Source: Erythrocercus mccallii (lineage: Eukaryota > Chordata > Aves > Passeriformes > Dicruridae). Taken from it: 64,000 bases of DNA. The stretch covers positions 62,001-126,000 of the forward strand of contig VZRG01000287.1 of NCBI GenBank assembly GCA_013397435.1, read 5' to 3'. The notes below the pieces were generated by a model. The model was not told the DNA's origin and searched no databases. It saw only the letters and a list, made by a program, of their open reading frames with translations. The position numbers and the translations under genes are program-made. Below, one piece after another: positions 25,201 to 37,170 of this stretch (positions are counted from its first letter, which is position 1; each line of letters begins with the position of its first letter).

Positions 25201-26449
25201 CTTTTCCCCCACAATTAATGTTGTTTTGGAGTTTTTCTCCATACACAGACTTATTATTTTTCAAATCTCCCCTACTTTTGCCAAGATAGAAGAGCTGCTT
25301 CCTGCCCTGCTCTGACATTAACTGCCTGGTTCTCAGCTTTGATCCCATTGTTGCTCCCTGCACATAAATCTTGGTTATTCAATAGGCTTTACCTGCCTGA
25401 AGGAATGCATGATCAACTACATGGAGAAGCATAAAATAGATTTTTGTGTTTCACATCCCTAAAATGGTTTTGTTGGGAAATAATTCCCAAAGCTGTTTTT
25501 GGCTAATATTTCTTTTCCTCACTGAACTATTTTCTTACACTTTTAGCTTGCTGAAGGATATGAACTCAGTCTCATTTATCAACTCTTTTGGTCTAAATTT
25601 TACTTTTCCTTCTCTTTTCTGAGTTTGCTATAAAACTTATTTCTATATTTTATTTCAACACTTTGACTTGATGCTTTCTCTCTCAAGAAGTTTGAATCCT
25701 TGATTCAGACAGGTTAAGCAGTCAAGCACACATTGAAGAAATCTGGCAATATTCTAGAAATCTTTAGAGTATTGTAATGTGAGATGGAATATTGCAGGCC
25801 AACTGGAGACCCCACAGTGTAAAACCCCCAGAAGTCTTTAATGACTATGAAATATATTCAATGACCTGGCCAGAGGGATGTTTCCTCCAAATGTCCTCTG
25901 CTGTCACTTGGTCAGTTATGTCACTTCTTAGGGTACCTATCCCTAAATTTGAATATTTAAAGTTATTTTGAAAGTGTTTAAGCTCTTGAGCTGAGAGTTT
26001 GTGGGAATATATTGCATGTTAATTATTAAAAGAAAAAAATTCTCAAAATTTGACTTCTACCAGTTCATCTTTTAGACAGTTGCCAACCCCATAGCTTGTG
26101 CTGCAGGAGAAGGGAAAATGAGATTTCTATTTATTTATATTCCACTGCTTATTTCAATGTTACCCTCACAATTTTTTTTCTGAATCCTTTCTCTTCACAA
26201 TAAGTTAATTTGGAATCATATTTGATGACAGTGTTCAAGATGTCTGCACACCTCTGACTTAAGCCATGGCATTATAATATTCCCAGCCTTGAACCTTTAC
26301 CCTCTCTGAATTCATCTTGGCATTTTTTTTTTGCTTCTTGTTCCCTGCTGTGCACTAAGCAGATGTTTTCATGGAGTGGTCTTCAGTGGCAGCAAGATAT
26401 TTTCTTGAATAATTACAGTTAATTTATAACTCAGCTATGCATGAGCAGC
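25201..26449. other. Unassigned AT-rich DNA
   Basis: I see no gene or recognisable repeat. Confidence 0.5.
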
Positions 26450-27210
26450 TGAATTTTTCTTTCCAGCATGCATGTTCTCAAATTTGTCTGCAGTGAATTT
26501 CATCTGTCATGAACGTTGTGCAGAGAGTGCAGTCTGGCCATCTAGAATGCTCCAAAGTCTTATTTGGTCTTGGCCAATATAAATTATGTCTAAATTATGT
26601 CTAAATCTAAATTATCTAAATAAACCACATTTTTTCCTGGAACAACAACAACAAAAAAGTACTGCTGATGGCCTTGTTCCGTATTGTTTGCAATATTTGT
26701 TGATATTTGTCTCATCGGCTGCCTGGACTTTGCAACATATTTTTCATGTCAAAAAGAAAGTGGAAGTCATCCTCCGTGGAGTTCAGTTTTGAGGCAAGGG
26801 CTGCCACAATATAACTGAAATATTCAGGGTGATCATTGACTACACCTTGTTAATACAAACCAGTTTTTTTTAAAGCATAAACACATAATTTTTAATGACT
26901 TTTGGTAAAAAAACCCTACTGTTCATAGTTACACTTCAGGTTACTCAGTGTCCCTGTAGGAACATTACAGGGTTTCACCCTTTTGTGGATTCCTTTGACA
27001 ATTGTCCATGAAATGTGACTATCAAGTCTGGCCCTTTTTTATCTTTTTACCAGTTTTTAACCCCAGGCAGAACCTTACCCTATGATAGATAACTTTCTTA
27101 AGCAGCTTTTTGTACGGAATGCTGTTAAAAGCTTTTTAATAAATAATGTTAACTGCTTCTCCTCTCACCACTACTTTAACAACATCCTCAGGCTCAGACC
27201 CAGCAGTCAA
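26450..27210 (-). mobile_element. Ancient L3/CR1-like LINE relic
   Basis: Patches of an old amniote CR1/L3-type element lie in antisense in the expected order. GTGAATTTCATCTGTCATGA near 26491 corresponds to the TTGAATTTCATCTGCCAT block. TTTTTACCAGTTTTTAACCC near 27044 corresponds to the TTTTAACCAGTTACCAATCC block. CTTTCTTAAGCAGCTTTTTG near 27093 and GCTGTTAAAAGC near 27121 correspond to the block encoding part of the reverse-transcriptase region. The divergence is far above that of the avian CR1 copies. The boundaries are approximate and the intervening sequence is poorly matched. Confidence 0.55.
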
Positions 27211-27664
27211 TGCATATTTAGCAGAACACTTTGTCATCAGCTAAAAACTAAACACATGTCCCAGAGTTTGGTGGAGGAGAGCTGGATTTAACCATGTTTT
27301 CAGCTTTGCTGAGCTGGTGACTTGCAGAGCAGATTAAGCTGAGCAGGGGCTTGGACATCCAAAGTATTCTTTATTATGTTATCTTAATCTCTCAGCCTTC
27401 TGCCTTCATCGCTTTTTTTTTCATCCCAGCCACCTGCTGTGTGTGTAATCCACAGATTGGAATTCCCCTGGGATGCTGACCACTCTGCTTTGCTACCTGC
27501 CTGCCTGACCTCTTGTACAAGGAAACACCAACCCCCACTTGGTTTCCTAAAGAAATGTAGATGTGAGGAGTACTCCTGGGAGTAAAGAAGTTGTAGCCTT
27601 CCCAACAATTTGGAATGGCAGAGAACTTACCTGAGTGCTGGAGTGCTGTTTGTGAGGGCAATAT
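27211..27664. other. Unassigned DNA
   Basis: No recognised feature between the ancient LINE relic and the next CR1. Confidence 0.45.
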
Positions 27665-28535
27665 TGGCAGGCTGAGAGAGTAGGGGCTCCTCAGCCTGGA
27701 GAAGAGAATATTCCAGGGAAATTGCAGTACCTAAAAAGGTTCCAAGAGAGCTGGAGAAGGACTTTGGACAAGGGATGGAGTGACTGACAGGACACAGGGA
27801 ATGGCTTCCCATTGCCAGAGAGCAAGGTTAGATGAGATATTGAGAAGGAATTGTTCCCTGTGAGGGTGGGGAGGCCCTGGCACAGGGTGCCCAGAGAAGC
27901 TGTGGCTGCCCCTGGATCCCTGGAAGTGTCCAAGGCCAGGCTGGATGGGACTTGGAGGAACCTGGGATAGTGGAAGTGATGCCTTGGGAGGGCTGACCTG
28001 GAACAGAGACTGGACAGAGCTGGAGAATAAAGTAGATATTTATTAAAAGGCCTTTAGGATACACCCTGGGCTGTACAAGAGCCTGGCCAGGGCTACACCC
28101 AAGGTAGACCCAAAATGCTCACCAAATGGACAAGCGGTCACAAGGTCCTACACTTTTGTAAGTTTTGGTCCATTTGCATATTGGGTTCAATTGTCAAGTT
28201 ACAGCTTTAGATGATGAAGTCCCATCCTTCTTGTTTTCTCTCTTCAGCCCAGTGTTGTTTGAGCTTTTGGGCCTGAAAGTTGTACTTGTTGTCCTTGGTC
28301 TCCAGCAGGAAAAGGATTTGTTTTGTCTCCCTGCTCTGTGAAAAGAGCTGAGTGACACTGAATGTGAGGCTCAGAGCTGCACCCCTGGGCAGCACAGAAT
28401 CTGAAAAACATGAAAGCTGAAACTTAAGGCATCACTTAAGGAAGGAAGGAAGGTGTCTCTGCTCAGAAAAGGAGTTGTAAGTGGATGATCTCTGATCTCT
28501 CTTCCAATCTGAACCATTCCGGGATTCTGCGAATA
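27665..28535 (+). mobile_element. CR1 LINE fragment split by an LTR
   Basis: The sense CR1 3' UTR runs 27665-27976 (GCTCCTCAGCCTGGAGAAGA, then CAGGGTGCCCAGAGAAGCTG, ending CCTGGGATAGTGGAAG). It resumes at about 28450 with GGTGTCTCTGCTCAG and ends near CATTCCGGGATTCTGCG. The 458-bp LTR at 27977-28434 interrupts it. The CR1 therefore predates the LTR. Confidence 0.92.
27977..28434 (-). mobile_element. Solo LTR, TGATGCCTT...AAGGCATCA family, copy A
   Basis: This 458-bp element has perfect 9-bp inverted termini, TGATGCCTT and AAGGCATCA. Read on the minus strand, a TTTTAATAAATATCTACTTT block carries an AATAAA poly(A) signal about 75 bp from the 3' end, the layout expected of R/U5, so the element is assigned to the minus strand. 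It lies inside the CR1 at 27665-28535. No internal retroviral genes flank it. A short ATG frame on the minus strand (28244-28411, 55 residues) is also present in copy B and partly in copy C. The 3' junction is followed by CTTAAGGAAGGAAGGAAGG, not by a clean target duplication. Confidence 0.9.
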
Positions 28536-30046
28536 TCCCTATGGAACCAAGATCACCACATTCCACTCTCCTACAGCCCCACTGGAGAAGTCACCATCCA
28601 TTTTGCCTGAAAGCAAGATGGAAAGCGTTCGTTTCTCCGTAGCTAATTCCCAGCGAGAGAAGCTTTCAATGTGTCACTTGTGCCTGCAAGCCTAACATTC
28701 ATGGCAGCCCACAGATCACCCAAACAGCTTTTAGCTGCAGTTCTGTTTTCTTCCTTCTTTGCTCAATTTATGCCAGACCAATATTCTGCGAAGTATTTCA
28801 GTATCTGGCAGCACAGAAGATTGATGTAGATTAGGCTTCTCAGTTTCCCCCATCACCAACTTGGCAATGACAGCCAAAGAGAAGAGCCTTTTACAGCACT
28901 GAATGAAGAATAAATCTATACAAATTTAATTAACCTCTGCAGAGCTTATTGAATCCTAACCAAGTTTAGTCACAGCTCTGTAAGTTTGGAAGTTCTTGGC
29001 ATATTTTTGACTCTTGTACAATAGTTTGAGCTGGCTATATATACAACCCAAATCTGTGAAATGAAATTAATAGATGCTCTTATTGGGGTTTATTGGTGTA
29101 GGAATTGCCACATATACAAGCAAAACCCCACTTCTGCTATACATGGAGCTTTTATTTATATTTGTGGAATGCAGATAACTAAAAAAGAAGAAAGCCACAA
29201 TCAACGCAGGTAACATGAATCAATGGATGGAAACAAAATAGCAACATTCTTTATTTTCTTCTGACTGGGTTTAACATGGCTGGTGCTCTTTGGGTCCCAA
29301 AGATGTCAATGTGAGTTATGTTAGCTCATGCTGAAAGAGTGGATTGAAAATGAGTTGTCTGGATTAACCCACCCCGCCTCCTCTGTTTCAAGAGGATTGA
29401 GTTAAAAACTTTATTCCAGCACTGAGGACCCCTCAGTGCTACGTTTGTTATTTATTGCTGTTCAAGGCTGTCACTTCTCCACCTCGGGGTCACTGACCAA
29501 GGCTCCGCTGCACAAAGCAGGGTGGGCAGGAGCTGTTTTGGCATTGAAAGATTGGCTCTGAGAATTGAAGGAGGGAATTGTGTCAGAGGAAACTCTGAGG
29601 AGGGAATGAAGCCGTGCTGGAACAGGCAGCAAGGCTTTACTGAGCTGCTGGAGGGAAGTCAGGAGGCAGCTCCTTGCAGTAAGGACACACAGATAGGCAC
29701 AAATAGCCAAAACCTTCTTTTCCACACACATTCTGTCTCCGTTGCCCAAGCTCTAAGTGAAGTACAACTATTTCTGCTGCATTGGTGACCCTTTCTAACA
29801 AAAGTGGAAAGGCGTTCTTGGACCTGCTTTTCTTCCTTTGCAGTAAAATCCTTGTCTAGGTGTTTTTGTCTTTTCCTAGAAGCCCACAGGAAGCCTCTTT
29901 GCCTGTCCTGCCATATGCTGACTTAATTTCTTAGAGTCTCACAGCCAAACATAATGCTTTAAAGAAGTCTGATGAGGAAGTCAAGCGTGACAAAGAGCCA
30001 GAGTTTTAAACAGGATCTCAGGTGAATGCTTAGTCTGGTGTCCTCC
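28536..30046. other. Unassigned DNA
   Basis: I see no gene or interspersed repeat between the CR1 end and the next LTR. Confidence 0.5.
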
Positions 30047-30504
30047 TGATGCCTTGGGAAGGCTGACCTGGAACAGAGACTGGACAGAGCTAGAGAATAA
30101 AGTAGATATTTATTAAAAGCCTTTTAGGATACACCTTGGGCAGGGCAAGAGCCTGGCCAGGGCTACACCCAAGGTGGACCCAAAATGCTCACAAAATGGA
30201 CAAGCGGTCACAAGGTCCTACACTTTTGTAAGTTTTGGTCCATTTGCATATTGGGTTTAATTGTCCAGTTACAGCTTTAGATGATGCAGTCCCATCCTTC
30301 TTGTTTTCTCTCTTCAGCCCACTGTTGTTTGAGCTTTTGGGCCTGAAAGTTGTACTCGTTGTCCTTGGTCCTCAGCAGGAAAAGGATTTGTTTTGTCTCC
30401 CTGCTCTGTGAAAAGAGCTGAGTGACACTGAATGTGAGGCTCAGAACTGCACCCCTGGGCAGCACAGAATCTGAAAAACATGAAAGCTAAAACTTCAGGC
30501 ATCA
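30047..30504 (-). mobile_element. Solo LTR, TGATGCCTT family, copy B
   Basis: This element is 458 bp, the same length as copy A, and very similar to it. It starts TGATGCCTTGGGAAGG and ends TTCAGGCATCA, with one change in the 3' inverted terminus. CTCC lies immediately on both sides (30043-30046 and 30505-30508), an exact 4-bp target duplication. This fits an ERV1/gammaretrovirus-type integrase (established for that class; inferred here). The AATAAA signal lies on the minus strand. A 55-residue ATG frame (30314-30481, minus) stays open. Confidence 0.92.
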
Positions 30505-31084
30505 CTCCCTTGGTACCAGCCCAAATTCTGGCTCTGATACCAAGAAGAGGGATTTCCATGGAATAACAATGCAGGAACCATGGATGGGATCTGTCAATCG
30601 CTGCCCATCCAGTGTTGTAATCCCAAGGGGAAAAACAAGGTTCTTTCCTATTAAAAAAAAGATGTAACATGGTTGTCACCTCTCTCCTCAGGAGCTGAAA
30701 GGAATGAAGTATTTATACTTTTAAAGGTGGTTTGAGTAGAGAAACCCCTGAATGAAATCTGGGCCTGAGGGTGTCATACCCAGTTTCTGGGTCTGCTACC
30801 CACCTTCCTCGTCTGCCTCTCCACTCTCATTGGGGATGTCTCTCTCAAACAATATATTTATCCCTTTATCATTTTGCTTTTCTGCAGACATTTTAGCTGC
30901 TCTTACTGATTCCTTTGAGAAAGATTTAAAGAGTATAATAAGAATATATAAAAGCTGTAGGTTTGGGGGTTTTTTTCCAATTTTCACCATTAAAAATACC
31001 ACACATTCTATCTTTTTAAATTAAATCTCTTTTTTTTTGTTTTTTTTTGCCTTCCAGTACCTGAAAGTTAAGCAGGAAAGCTGA
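30505..31084. other. Unassigned DNA
   Basis: No recognised feature. T-rich tracts lie near 31029-31050. Confidence 0.5.
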
Positions 31085-31388
31085 AGGAAAACTTTCTATA
31101 AGGGAATGAGGTGGCAGGACAACAGGGAATGATGGCAAACTGAAAGAAAGTAGATTTAGATGGGATGTTGGGCAGAAATTCTCCCCTGTGAGGGTGGGGA
31201 GGCCCTGGCACAGGGTGCCCACAGAAGCTGTGGCTGTCCCTGGATCCCTGGAAGTGTCCAAGGCAAGGCTGGATACTGGGGCTTGGAGCAACCTGGGATA
31301 GTGGAAGGTGTCCCTGCCCATGGAAAGGGGTGAAAAAAGATGATCTCTAAGATCCTTTCCAACCAAAACCATTCTATGGTTCTGTATA
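31085..31388 (+). mobile_element. CR1 LINE 3' fragment
   Basis: The sense CR1 3' UTR: CTCCCCTGTGAGGGTGGGGA, then GGATCCCTGGAAGTGTCCAA, then GGAAGGTGTCCCTGCCCATG, ending AACCATTCTATGGTTCTGT. It is 5'-truncated. Confidence 0.93.
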
Positions 31389-34300
31389 TCCTTGTTTTTT
31401 ACAAAGTCTCATCATAACTTTACTATTTTTTAAAATCAGATATAAAGCATATTATTTTGCCATTCATGAACTCACTTGTTTTCTCCAAGACGTGAGAGGT
31501 AAACTCAGAATATCTTAAAGTCTTTGTAAATCTCCAGAGTAAATGTCATGGTCAAAAAGTTCATTTCTTTACCATGCTGTGACTTTCTTCCATATAGTGA
31601 AAGGTCAAATGTGCAGCAGATTTACTGAGGCCAGGACAATAGCCTCATAAATTTTGCCTCCCTCCTGTGAAGGGCCAGATAGTTGCCTTATTTTTCTATT
31701 CTTCACACCTCCACAAAATATATAAATGTACTAAAAGAGACCCAGACTTCATGGTCCCTAATTAATAATATCTTTAAAAATAGAAACAAAACCAACCCTG
31801 CAACCCTTTGAAAGGGAAGCACTTCACTGCACGTTTGTCCTGCTGCAGAGACAGGAGAATAGAAAATGTGATAAATAATGATGATCTGATGCTCTGTGTG
31901 GAAAGTGTTCAGATGTGGAGATGATCTCGACATTGATATAAAAGACTCCAAAGCAGAAGAAAAGTGATCTTGGACTAGTCCCAAAATTTCAAGTCTACTT
32001 GTGAAACACACATAACACTTTCTCTCCCTTCTAACTTGAAAATACTGATTTCTGGAGCTGCTCCTCACGCCACACAGTTTCTCTTCTCTGTCTAATCAGA
32101 AATGGAAGACTTTCAGTGCTGAAATATCTCCTTTCAGATCATCAGCTGGCAGAAGCCATCCACTGTCCATTACAAACCTCTTTGCACCAGCTGAGCTTCT
32201 GACCACAGATGTTTTCCTGCCAGTGAGTAGGAAATGAGCATTCAAGTGAAGCAATAAGAGCTCTCTATTAATTATTCATGAGAAGAAGAAGAAGAAGAAA
32301 AAAGCTACATTGTCCTGTTCATAGAATGTCTTAACTTTTGGATACCTCTATGGCACAGGGGGGCAGAACTGTGTTGTGATTAGGGGAAACAGAGTCAATG
32401 TGGCTCAGAGCCTCTGGTGACTCATTCTTCATTCCATACGTGCACTCATGTGCTTTACTCATCCTCAGTCCAGCTGGAAAGGATGTGGAGATGTGGAGAG
32501 AGCAGAAATCTAAGCTAATGTTGGAAAATCCTTTAATGTAGAATAAGCTAAAGCAGTGTTTTCTGTAATTGGAGGACAACACAGGTTATGTGTCATAGTT
32601 TGAGACCAAGAGGCAACTGCTGGGCCTGTAATGGAGATAGAGATCTTTGGTTTGCAGTGACAAAATTCCTCTACTTGCATATAAGCTCTGTGTATTATTA
32701 GATGTTTGATTTTCAGCTTGCATGGAAACACTACTGCTCATGCTGCATCCAAATGACACAAGATCTCAGGCAGGAAAAATTCCCTGTTTAGGCCAAATGG
32801 AGAAAAAGCCCAAAAAACTTTACATGATTTTGTGTAAAATAATAAAGTGGCTGCTTGAAGCCAGTCAGAGATTTTGAAAGTCAGGAGGAACTGGGAGGGA
32901 AAAACACTGAAGTTTAAAGTGCAGGTGAGGAAGCCATGAAAATGCAATTTATCACCTGCTTGTGAGATTTGTTACATGAATATCAACACCAGGTGGGTTT
33001 TTTGCATATATTCCTCATCTTTTCCAGCAAAACTTCATCAGCCTTCACAGCAGCTCAATGCATCAGGATACGGGATACTGGCACTTCCCAGTATATCAAA
33101 TATATGCACTCACATTTTGCAGTAATGGTCATTACTCTGGGCTATTGTGCAAATAGGTCTGAATGGATCTTTTAAAATTCCACTTTAAACACTGGCAGGA
33201 AATGAGGAATGTGCGATCCAGCTGCAGGAAGAGCTGGGGAAAGGAAAATGTATTATCCAACTGTGCATTTAGCTCAGAAGGGGCACGGAATGCTCCCAAC
33301 CCTTGTGAGCAATACCATGAGAAACTCACTGCAGGCTGCCAAGGGCTTGTCAATGTATAATATTTAATTATATATATCTTATGTTATAATTACACCTCGT
33401 TAGTAGCTTGGCTTGTTCCATTGTCAAGGCATGCTAATAATTGCCATTTCTAGATAAACCGTAACCAAATACAAAATACCTATTAGGATGATTATCTTTG
33501 TAAGTAGAAAAGAATTAGCCTAAATTAGTTTGTTTCTTTTTTTTCTAAAGGCAGCTAATTATTTAATTTTATTCTGCTTACTTTACCAGGGTTTTGCTGA
33601 GGCTAAACATATTCTCTATCCTGGCTTTTAGCCAATGAAAGGAAGAAGATGGAAGGTAAAGGGGGAGAGAATCTTGGTCATTGATTTGTAGCCTTCATTG
33701 CATAAAGGCATAATAATTATCTATCCCTTTGTTCTGCATTCCTTAGATAGGAAAAATGATCATTCCTAAGAAACAAGATTGCCATACCTGGTGACACAGA
33801 TCCAGTATAACCACTGCCATTGCCTGGCTCTCATTAATAACTACAAGATTCCTGTCCAAGCCTTATTTAATTTAATTTTCCATCTGTTGGAACTTCTGCC
33901 AATTTCCTTCTGTTACACAAAGTACCATAACTTGAGATTCATAAGTTGTTTTCTAGTGCTTCTTAGTCATATTTTAATGAAGAAAGGCACTTTTACTCTT
34001 CAATCCTTTATTTAGAAATGTAGTGTTTGGTTTCCATTCCACATGTAAGTGATGGAGAGAGGCTGATCCTTAGCTCGGGTGCTCTGCCCTCTGCTCTGTG
34101 ACCTCTGGAAACAGTCTTAGTAGAAAATGAAAATAAAATTTCCATTTAAAAAGTGGGATATTATTATTCAGTACTCTTTTTTTTTTTTTTTTTAATAGTA
34201 TGGGGGCCCTTCAGGTGTATTAGGTCTCATGTAAAGGCACAAAGACTCATCAGGTCCTCAATGGAAGTTATTAAAACATTCAATTTTTCTTGGGTTTTTA

Positions 34301-35244
34301 CTTCATAGGAATTGCATTGGTTGGCACCAGACATAGACCTGATCCTTTTCCTAGCTGGAATTCTCATCAAAAAGTCTCTCATACCTGTTCAAATGCTACT
34401 GAGGGCCTAAAATAGAAGCACCAAGGTCACATCTGTTCTGCAAGCGGAGAGGAATGGGTGGGAACTTCAAGGGAATGGGAATGAAAAGGAATTTGTCAGT
34501 ATTGTGGCCATTATCAGTGGGAACTCTGCCTGTCAGCAGGGCATCACAATCAAAAAAAAACCACCTCAAAAACCCCCTCACCATATGTGGGTTTATCTGA
34601 GCCATGTCCTCACAGAAGAGTCATGGATGAAGAAGTGGAAATGAGGAACGGCAGCGTTTTGGCTTCATCACTGGAGTTTTTCAGGAGGATTTGCTGCATA
34701 ATTTTTTAAAGGTAGCAATGTGCAGCTCCTCTGCTTCTCTGGAGCTTTTCCACTGGAAGGACGGTGCCTGGAAACCAGCAGTGCTGAGTGATTGGGAGCC
34801 AGCAGCTCAACACTGGGGTGGGGACAAGGGAGAACGTGTAGGGAAGCCTCAGGTGGGGTCATTGCACAGCTCCTGTGTGGGGTTTGAATATATGGAATAT
34901 AAATGGGAACCAGGCCACAGCAGGTGTAAGGCGGGACAGAAGAAGGAATAGTGCCTGAGGTTTATTTTGATTGAATCCTTTCTGTTTGTTTATTTAGCAG
35001 AATTTTGGACATGAAAAATAAGCTCAGTCCCTGCAGAAATGTTGGGAGACCCAAGTGAGTGGGGGTGGTAGAAGAGGGAAGGATCTGAGACTTGGTCAAA
35101 CCCATCCCTGTGGTATTTCTCCCCTCCTTTGCACTCTGTAAAAGCACTCTCAGGTTTCCTTCAGGAAAAATTCCCTAAATGTAGGCCCCAAACTCATAGA
35201 AATAATGATGTAACTGTGATTTGCAGAGTGTCTTGTCCTTTAAC
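31389..35244. other. Unassigned AT-rich DNA
   Basis: I recognise no gene or interspersed repeat in 3.9 kb. A (GAA)n tract of about six units lies near 32282-32300, and a T tract of about 18 lies near 34178-34195. Confidence 0.5.
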
Positions 35245-35310
35245 AATCAGATTTGATGACCTTAAAGGTCTTTTCCAACATTAATGGTCCCCTGAATCCA
35301 TGATGCTGCA
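35245..35310 (+). mobile_element. CR1 LINE 3' terminal scrap
   Basis: TTTGATGACCTTAAAGGTCT followed by TTTCCAACATTAATGG matches the last CR1 bases in sense. The copy is short and worn. Confidence 0.65.
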
Positions 35311-36759
35311 GCCACATTACAACAGGGCAGCTCTTGTGGCTCAGGTCTTGGAGTGCCTTTGCTGTCCTCCCCTGAGTTCCGCCAATATCAAAACCTTGTT
35401 TACCAGGAAGCAAAATATCAGGAAGTGATAGAGCAGGACAAACCCTCAGGAGGCTGGAGAGCAGCAGGATAAATTTGGGGCCAGCATGGGCCTGCTTTGC
35501 CAACAAACAGCCACTTTTTACGAGCGAATCCTATTAAATAATGATGACTCACTCTCCAGGCAGTGATTTATTTATATGCCTTCTTTAATGTTTTGCAAAT
35601 CACTGCTTTAAAAAATGTCCAGCTGGAAGACAGGGAGGCTTGGGAGACAGGGAATCATCTTGATAGAGAATCAGATTAAATAAAAATGACATGGAATTTG
35701 ACAGCGAGGACACGTGGTTGGAAACAAAAAACACAACCATCCCCCAAGCAGAAATGCAGCCTCATTGCTGGGACTGGTTGCTGTAGCTTGAGAGACCAGG
35801 TTTTTACTGCATCCAGTGAGACAAAAACATTGAAGACAGGAAGAGGAAAGGAGATGTTGGCTGATATTTAGTGACTGCATTTCTTCCAGTCTGAAACATT
35901 GATGAGCTTACATTTTTTCCAGCCAGAAGGGACTACTTTGATATCATAGTCCGAATTAGAAAACATAAAAAAAAATTGCTATGCCTTGTAAGGACAGACC
36001 AGTAGAACCAGTAAGAGACAGAAGGTACTTTTAAATTACAATTAATATTGAAGAAATGGGTCTAGTTCACACACAGAAAATTAGCATGTGAAGATCACAG
36101 AGGAGGTTTCAGTGCAGGTTGTAGCAGGTGTGACAGCCTAGGTTTGATATGCAGACTGGCAGAAAGGTAGGGACAAGTGGAAGAGACAAGGCTAAACTTT
36201 CTGTTTGATTTCTAATTCTGCCACCAAGGATCTCCCATGCCCGTGTGCCTTGAATCCCCCAAGAGTGTGTGGAGGGTAATGCCCTCCTCATAAGGTCCAT
36301 TCAGAGGTACAAACTGCTTTATAGAGGGCCACAGTGGGGATTACCAAGGGTCTGACTCAGTTTTAAAGATGATGGAACTGAGTTTTAAACATATTAATGG
36401 TGCATTTAAAAATCCCCCCCTTAACTGCAATTAATATCTAAGCACTTTAGATGATGCTCTCTGCCACTGTCCCAGGCAGCTCCTCCATTCCCCTCGTGCC
36501 TGTGGATTCCTGGACGTTTCTGCAGCAGCTGTGCAGCCTGGAACTGCTCAGCTCCTCTTGGCATTTTGCTTTGGGCTGATTATTAACTGAAATAGAACCT
36601 GGGGTTTTTGACACTACTTCCATCTCTGACCACCTGCCTTAATCTGTGCCCAGGTGTACAACCTGCATTCTTGAGCTACTCTCACTGTCTGGAGCTGCTG
36701 CTTAAAGCCCACACAGGAATTCTATTGTTTGCTGGACAGCAGGAACTCAGCCAGCTCCC
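35311..36759. other. Unassigned DNA
   Basis: I see no gene or recognisable repeat. Confidence 0.5.
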
Positions 36760-37170
36760 TTAGAATCACAGACTCATTTCGACTGGAAAATACTTTTAAG
36801 ATCAGAGTCCAATTTTTAACCCAGCACTGCCAAGGCCACCACTGACCCATGTCCCCAAGTGCCACATCCTCATAGCATTTAAATCCTGCCAGGGATGGGG
36901 ACTCCAACACTGCCATGGGCAGCTGTGCCAGTGCTGGACAACCCTTTCTGTGAAAAAAATTTCCCTAATATCCAGTCTAAACCTCCCCTGGCACAACTTG
37001 AGGCCATGTCCTCTTGTCCTGTCACTTGTTACTTGGGAGAAGAGACATCTAATTGTGCTCTCATGTCAGGGAGATGTCCAGAGCCCTGAGGTGCTCCCTG
37101 AGCCTCCTTTTCTCCAGGCTGAGCCCCTTTCCCAGCTCCCTCAGCTGCTCCTCACTCTCTTTAGAGCATA
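36760..37170 (-). mobile_element. CR1 LINE fragment, Y-type-like, about 0.41 kb
   Basis: Antisense CR1 beginning TTAGAATCACAGACTCATTT, with the AGCACTGCCAAGGCCACCAC block, CCTAATATCCAGTCTAAACC, AACTTGAGGCCATGTCCTCT and TTTTCTCCAGGCTGAGCCCC in order. It is the best preserved copy of this subfamily here and is 5'-truncated. Confidence 0.94.

Noticed and set aside
25017..25363. Frames rich in FLPS or KEGR repeats
   Set aside because: They come from the (TTCC)n array and the adjacent N gap.
28207..28395. 62-residue frame beginning MLPRGA in the LTR (and its twin at 30277-30465)
   Set aside because: Its first codon is GTG, not ATG, so it is not a normal eukaryotic start. The overlapping ATG frame is the one reported.
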